Of a stretch of DNA of 16,552 nucleotides, positions 13,002 through 16,552 are shown in pieces. The translations under genes were made by a program, and so were the position numbers. Under the pieces are notes generated by a model that saw nothing but the letters and a program-made list of their open reading frames with translations, ran no database searches and had not been told where the DNA came from. Position 1 is the stretch's first letter; each line of letters opens with the position of its first letter. The stretch covers positions 1-16,552 of the forward strand of contig JAKSAU010000460.1 in assembly GCA_022361535.1 (NCBI GenBank), in the 5' to 3' direction. Origin of the DNA: Desulfobacterales bacterium. Lineage in GTDB: Bacteria > Desulfobacterota > Desulfobacteria > Desulfobacterales > Desulfobacteraceae.

Positions 13002-13718
13002 ATGGCCAGCACCAAAGGACGGCTGAAAAATAAAAATAACGCTCCCATGCTGAAAATGAAGGAACTTGCAGAAGCCGCAGGTGTAGCCAAATCTACCATT
13101 CTTCTTTATGTGAACAAGGGTCTGCTGCCTCAACCTGTTAAAACAAGCCCCAATATGGCCTATTATGATCCTTCGTGTGTAGATCGGATCAGTTTTATAA
13201 AGAAAATTCAAGCCAGTCACCGTCTGCCCCTGGCAGCGATCAAAGGGCTTCTTAAAGAAATGGACAAAGGCAGGGATATCACGCCTTTATTGGAGCTGCA
13301 GTCCACAGTATTTGGGGGCTCAGCAGATAAAATGGATGCACAAGCCTTTGCAGAAGAAGCCGGGCTGACATCCAAACAACTGGATATCCTGTGCAGCCTT
13401 AAACTGATTATCCCACTGGAAGACGGTCTTTTTGATGATCAGGACCTGGATCTGGCCCGCCAGTTTAAAACCTGTTTAGACCGGGGAATGGATCTGAGTG
13501 ATTTTGGCTTTTATCCTGAATTTGCAAAAAAAATAGTAAAAGCAGAAATTGAGCTAAGAGAAACTTATACTAAAGACTTAGATTTCAGGGAGAACGCAAG
13601 CCTTACTTTAGAGATGACCCGGATGGCAAGAGGTCTTCGTGCCTATGTAATTGACCGGACACTGCAGAAGGAATTGATTGGATTCAAAGGACTAAAACCC
13701 CATCATGAGGAGGAATAA
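13002..13718 (+). CDS. MerR family transcriptional regulator with two helix-turn-helix-like units
   Basis: Starting at ATG 13002, chosen because GGGAG (12991-12995) precedes it by six bases; an upstream in-frame start at 12948 would overlap the second promoter. The 238 residues begin with a basic tail, then the MerR winged helix (16-60: MLKMKELAEAAGVAKSTILL, NKGLLPQP, YYDPSCVDRI) and the recognition of a coiled helix (61-90). Residues 111-170 look like a second, degenerate MerR-type unit: AFAEEAGLTSKQLDIL, KLIIPLEDGLFDDQDL, then a helix. The last 65 residues are helical. No cysteine pattern of a metal sensor is present, so the ligand is probably organic. Its stop shares one base with the start of the FadH-like gene (TAATG), so regulator and enzyme are co-translated, and it likely controls this operon. 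Confidence 0.88.
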   Translation: MASTKGRLKNKNNAPMLKMKELAEAAGVAKSTILLYVNKGLLPQPVKTSPNMAYYDPSCVDRISFIKKIQASHRLPLAAIKGLLKEMDKGRDITPLLELQSTVFGGSADKMDAQAFAEEAGLTSKQLDILCSLKLIIPLEDGLFDDQDLDLARQFKTCLDRGMDLSDFGFYPEFAKKIVKAEIELRETYTKDLDFRENASLTLEMTRMARGLRAYVIDRTLQKELIGFKGLKPHHEEE

Positions 13719-15718
13719 TGACCGACCATTTGTTTGAACCGATTCAAATCAACCAATTAAAGATAGATAACAGAATTTATCTACCTGCCATGCATTTGGG
13801 TATGGCCCAGGAATTTGAAGTCACGGATCAGATCGTTGAGTTTTATGCCCGCAGGGCAAAAGGCGGGCCCGGGATGATCTGCGTGGGATATGCCACGGTA
13901 GATGAACTGTCCGGAAACACCCAGAACATAGGGACCCATGATGATAAATTTCTGCCGGGTTTGACCCGCCTGGCTGACGCCATCCGTGAAAACGGTTCTT
14001 TGTCCGCTGTCCAGATCAACCATGCAGGCCGGTACAATTTTTCCTTTTTTCTCAACGGGAAACAGCCGGTAGCGCCTTCGGCAATTCCTTCCAGGATGAC
14101 AAAAGAGACCCCTAAGGCCCTTGAAATTGATGAAATCAAAGAAACCATTGCTTCTTTTGCCGCTGCTGCCGGTAGGGTCAAACGGGCTGGGTTTGATGCC
14201 GTAGAGATTTTAAGTGGTACCGGGTACCTGATATCAGAGTTTCTATCTCCCTTGACCAACCAGCGTACTGACGAGTACGGTGGATCACTTGAAAACCGGA
14301 TGCGGTTCGGCCTTGAAGTAGCCGACGCTGTTAGAAAGGAAGTTGGCCCGGATTATCCCCTGATTGTTAGAATGAACGGTAATGACTTCATGCCAGGCGG
14401 AAATGACAGGTCTGATCTGATTGAATATGCCAAAGCATTGTCAGATGGTCCTGTGGATGCGCTGTGTATCAACGTAGGCTGGCATGAAGCACGTGTCCCC
14501 CAGATTGTCGCCCAGGTACCCAGAGGCGCGTTTGGATACCTGGCACGCGATATCAGGTCTGCTGTGGATGTGCCCGTAATAGCCAGTCACAGAATTAATG
14601 ATCCTGAAACAGCAAGGGATATGCTTAAACAAGGATACTGCGATATGGTGGCCATGGGCAGAAGCCTCATTGCAGACCCGGATCTGCCCTTAAAAGCTAA
14701 AGAGGGAAGAGAAAGAGAAATTGTACATTGTATTGCATGTGCCCAAGGGTGCTTTGATAATCTATTTAAATTAAAGCATGTGGAATGCTTATGTAATCCC
14801 CTGGCAGGCCATGAACACAAGGATATAAAGGGAAAAACCGACAGCCCCAAAAAGGTTATGGTGATCGGCGGCGGTGCTGCCGGAATGACTGCGGCCCTGA
14901 CAGCCAAACGCAGGGGACATGATGTCACGTTGTATGAACGGTCCGGCCGCCTTGGCGGACAGCTTTATCTTGCTGCCGCCCCTCCTGGAAGAGATGAATT
15001 TGCTCAGTTTGCCATAGATTTGGAAAACCAGGTGAGTGTGGAAAAAATACCTGTTGTACTGAATCAGGAAGTCGATAGTGGGACATTGGAACAGGAAAAA
15101 CCTGATGCCGTTATACTGGCAACAGGCGCAGGCCCCCTTGAGCCTCCCATTCCCGGCATGGAGTTTCCCCATGTGGTCGGTGCCTGGGATGTTCTGGAGA
15201 GAAAAGTGGCAACAGGTGATAAGGTGGCCATCGTTGGCGGCGGTGCAGTTGGTGTTGAAACCGCATTATTCTTAGCAGAAGAAGGAACAATGCCTGCTGA
15301 AACCATCAAGTTTCTTCTCGTGAACAAGGCAGAAACCCCTGAAGCGCTTTTCGAGATGGCCACCCAGGGCAGTAAGCAGGTGAGCCTTATCGAAATGACC
15401 GACCGCATCGGAAAAGATATTGGTAAATCTACCAAATGGGGAATGATGCAGGATCTTGGTCGTTTTGGTGTCCAAACAATTACAGCCGGAAAAGTTGTTA
15501 GAATAACCAAAGGCGGTCTTGAAATTGAGCAGGATGGAGAAATTATAGATATGGCCGTAGATACGGTTGTTGTGGCTGCTGGCTCTGCCTCCTATAATCC
15601 TTTGGAATCAGTGGTAAAAGAATTGGGGATTGAATACCAGCTCATCGGTGATGCGTCCCAGGTTGGTATGGCCTTTGATGCGGTTCATGCGGGATACGAG
15701 GCCGGAACCGCCATTTAG
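13718..15718 (+). CDS. FadH-like NADH:flavin oxidoreductase (2,4-dienoyl-CoA reductase type)
   Basis: A 666-residue flavin/iron-sulfur enzyme with the full domain order of E. coli FadH (672 aa): Old Yellow Enzyme TIM barrel (1-335), a [4Fe-4S] site with C338-x2-C341-x3-C345-x11-C357, then FAD- and NAD(P)H-binding Rossmann units (GGGAAG 384-389; GGGAVG 507-512). The spacing of the four cysteines equals that of FadH. Tyr170 in SGTGYLISEFLSP and His256 in GWHEARVPQI match the catalytic Tyr and His of dienoyl-CoA reductases, supporting reduction of an unsaturated acyl-CoA or related enone. A segment of about 40 residues (523-560) in the NAD part resembles the insert of anaerobic paralogues such as BaiCD/BaiH. 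GAGGAGG precedes the ATG. It forms an operon with merR. The precise substrate (fatty acyl-CoA, cyclic enoate, steroid-like) is open. Confidence 0.9.
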   Translation: MTDHLFEPIQINQLKIDNRIYLPAMHLGMAQEFEVTDQIVEFYARRAKGGPGMICVGYATVDELSGNTQNIGTHDDKFLPGLTRLADAIRENGSLSAVQINHAGRYNFSFFLNGKQPVAPSAIPSRMTKETPKALEIDEIKETIASFAAAAGRVKRAGFDAVEILSGTGYLISEFLSPLTNQRTDEYGGSLENRMRFGLEVADAVRKEVGPDYPLIVRMNGNDFMPGGNDRSDLIEYAKALSDGPVDALCINVGWHEARVPQIVAQVPRGAFGYLARDIRSAVDVPVIASHRINDPETARDMLKQGYCDMVAMGRSLIADPDLPLKAKEGREREIVHCIACAQGCFDNLFKLKHVECLCNPLAGHEHKDIKGKTDSPKKVMVIGGGAAGMTAALTAKRRGHDVTLYERSGRLGGQLYLAAAPPGRDEFAQFAIDLENQVSVEKIPVVLNQEVDSGTLEQEKPDAVILATGAGPLEPPIPGMEFPHVVGAWDVLERKVATGDKVAIVGGGAVGVETALFLAEEGTMPAETIKFLLVNKAETPEALFEMATQGSKQVSLIEMTDRIGKDIGKSTKWGMMQDLGRFGVQTITAGKVVRITKGGLEIEQDGEIIDMAVDTVVVAAGSASYNPLESVVKELGIEYQLIGDASQVGMAFDAVHAGYEAGTAI

Positions 15719-15763
15719 TGTCATCCATAAATGACACATTTGTCTATTTTGGGATAGACACTA
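15716..15763. repeat. Tandem inverted repeats after the FadH-like gene
   Basis: Two hairpins in a row: TGTCAT (15719-15724)/ATGACA (15731-15736) and TGTCTAT (15741-15747)/ATAGACA (15754-15760). In addition the outer TAGTGTC (15716-15722, including the stop codon) pairs with GACACTA (15757-15763), and the middle GACA with TGTC, so one long alternative hairpin is possible. No U-run follows, so it is not a standard terminator. Confidence 0.55.
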
Positions 15764-15794
15764 ATTAAGTATAGCATCTGACAAACAAGATAAC

Positions 15795-15832
15795 TGTCCG
15801 GGCCGGAGCACTTATTCGTTCCGGTCCGGGCA
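15795..15832 (-). terminator. Terminator hairpin of the second dus gene
   Basis: TGTCCGGGCCGGA (15795-15807) pairs with TCCGGTCCGGGCA (15820-15832): 13 bp with two G-U pairs, with the TAA stop of the minus-strand gene lying in the loop. On the minus strand a T-rich tract (GTTATCTTGTTTG) follows, so it is a moderate intrinsic terminator. Confidence 0.55.
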
Positions 15833-16552
15833 AAATTCCAGGCCAAGATCAAAAAAAGCATTGACCCGGTCCACATAAGCTTTGAAAGTGGTTGATTTGA
15901 GGATTTTTTTCAATGGTTTTTTATGGTCCTTAAAAGATGGCCCCAGATAACTCCAGAATCCTTTCATTCGCCCGGTAAGGTGGCCGGGGCCTTCAAAAAC
16001 CTCTCCATAAGCGGCAAACAGATCATCATGAAAAGCCTTTAACCGTGAAAGCCGCTGGGTTTGATTGGAGTTATCTTCATCAATACCCTTGATTTTTTCA
16101 GCCAGAAAGGGATTTGAAAGGATGCCGCGGCCGATCATGATACGGTCAATATTGGGAAATCGAGTTCGGACTTTGCTATAAGAGTTCATATCTACAATAT
16201 CACCATTATATACCATGGGATGCTCACATGCATTCAGGGCTTTTTCAAAGGCATCATGATCTGATGTTCCCGTGTACATCTGCTCACCGGTGCGGGGGTG
16301 AAGAATGACTTCATCAATTTTATGCGTATTGAACATGGCCAGCAGGTCATTAATTTCATCCTTGTTTCGCCTTCCCAGCCTGATTTTCACACTAAGGGAG
16401 GGGTTCATCCCGGGAATGATTTTTGAAAGAAGCTGGTCAATTTTATCCGGGTAAAGCAGCAGACCTGACCCCCGCTGCTTTTTTGCAATTTTGGAATGGG
16501 GACATCCAAGGTTCCAGTTGACCTGGGTATGGCCCATCTCAAACAGGTGGTC
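15812..16552 (-). CDS. tRNA-dihydrouridine synthase, DusC-like, 5' end cut by the window
   Basis: The reading frame stays open to the right edge (five codons, DHLFE, precede the first visible Met), so the N-terminal 70-90 residues of the barrel lie outside the window. What is visible: VNWNLGCPHSKIAKKQRGSG with the catalytic Cys, then SVKIRLG (substrate Lys), ILHPRTGEQMYTG (His), YNGDI and MIGRGILSNPF, and a C-terminal helical region with GHLTGRMKGFWSYLG. This is a second, divergent Dus paralogue next to the DusB-like protein at 6318-7286; the GRMKGFW segment and short C-terminus are closer to the DusC-type branch. It reduces uridine to dihydrouridine at another tRNA position, though which one cannot be told. 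It converges on the FadH-like gene. Confidence 0.88.
   Translation of the reverse strand, partial: DHLFEMGHTQVNWNLGCPHSKIAKKQRGSGLLLYPDKIDQLLSKIIPGMNPSLSVKIRLGRRNKDEINDLLAMFNTHKIDEVILHPRTGEQMYTGTSDHDAFEKALNACEHPMVYNGDIVDMNSYSKVRTRFPNIDRIMIGRGILSNPFLAEKIKGIDEDNSNQTQRLSRLKAFHDDLFAAYGEVFEGPGHLTGRMKGFWSYLGPSFKDHKKPLKKILKSTTFKAYVDRVNAFFDLGLEFCPDRNE

Overview
The window looks like a chromosomal segment from a marine-type Desulfobacterota bacterium (Desulfobacteraceae-like). This is inferred from the flavour of the proteins (long-form HisG, short QueF of the YRNVGxFYEH type, DUF1848, FadH-like oxidoreductase with a MerR partner, small conserved proteins of unknown function), from moderate GC with AT-rich intergenic gaps, and from the gene order. 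It is not a database result. No insertion sequence, phage gene, CRISPR array, tRNA or rRNA is visible.

Layout: (1) 1-538 has no protein gene. It holds a very stable three-way-junction RNA candidate (232-368) behind its own sigma70-type promoter, followed by a promoter for the first operon. (2) 539-4750 is one tight plus-strand operon: hisI, hisG, a class I aminotransferase, engB (ysxC/yihA), era and an HNH nuclease. Its genes overlap or nearly touch, and it closes on a 13-bp bidirectional terminator. (3) A minus-strand gene at 4818-5579 encodes a protein of unknown role with a resolvase-like C-terminal helical segment. (4) queF (plus) meets a minus-strand operon (140-aa unknown, DUF1848, dusB) tail to tail, and the coding ends overlap by 11 nt. 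(5) A DHA2-type MFS transporter overlaps an alpha/beta hydrolase on the plus strand and faces a minus-strand universal stress protein. (6) A minus-strand pair encodes a one-helix membrane protein and a FmdB-type zinc ribbon. (7) Opposite that pair, at 12549-12704, lies a small plus-strand gene with an in-frame UGA. (8) merR and a 666-aa FadH-like flavin/Fe-S enzyme form a two-gene operon. (9) A second dihydrouridine synthase (minus, cut by the right edge) ends the window.

The most interesting item is the 51-codon gene at 12549-12704. It has a good ribosome binding site, one membrane helix, a UGA at codon 30, a 7-bp hairpin with a GGGG loop placed where a bacterial SECIS should be, 21 further open codons including a Cys five residues after the UGA, and its own terminator. 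I read it as a candidate miniature membrane selenoprotein that normal gene calling would truncate to 29 residues or miss. The second is the promoter-driven structured RNA at about 222-368, whose class I do not recognise.

Functionally the window mixes housekeeping (histidine synthesis, ribosome-assembly GTPases, tRNA modification by QueF and two Dus enzymes) with redox and stress functions (FadH-like reductase, Usp, zinc ribbon, possible selenoprotein).
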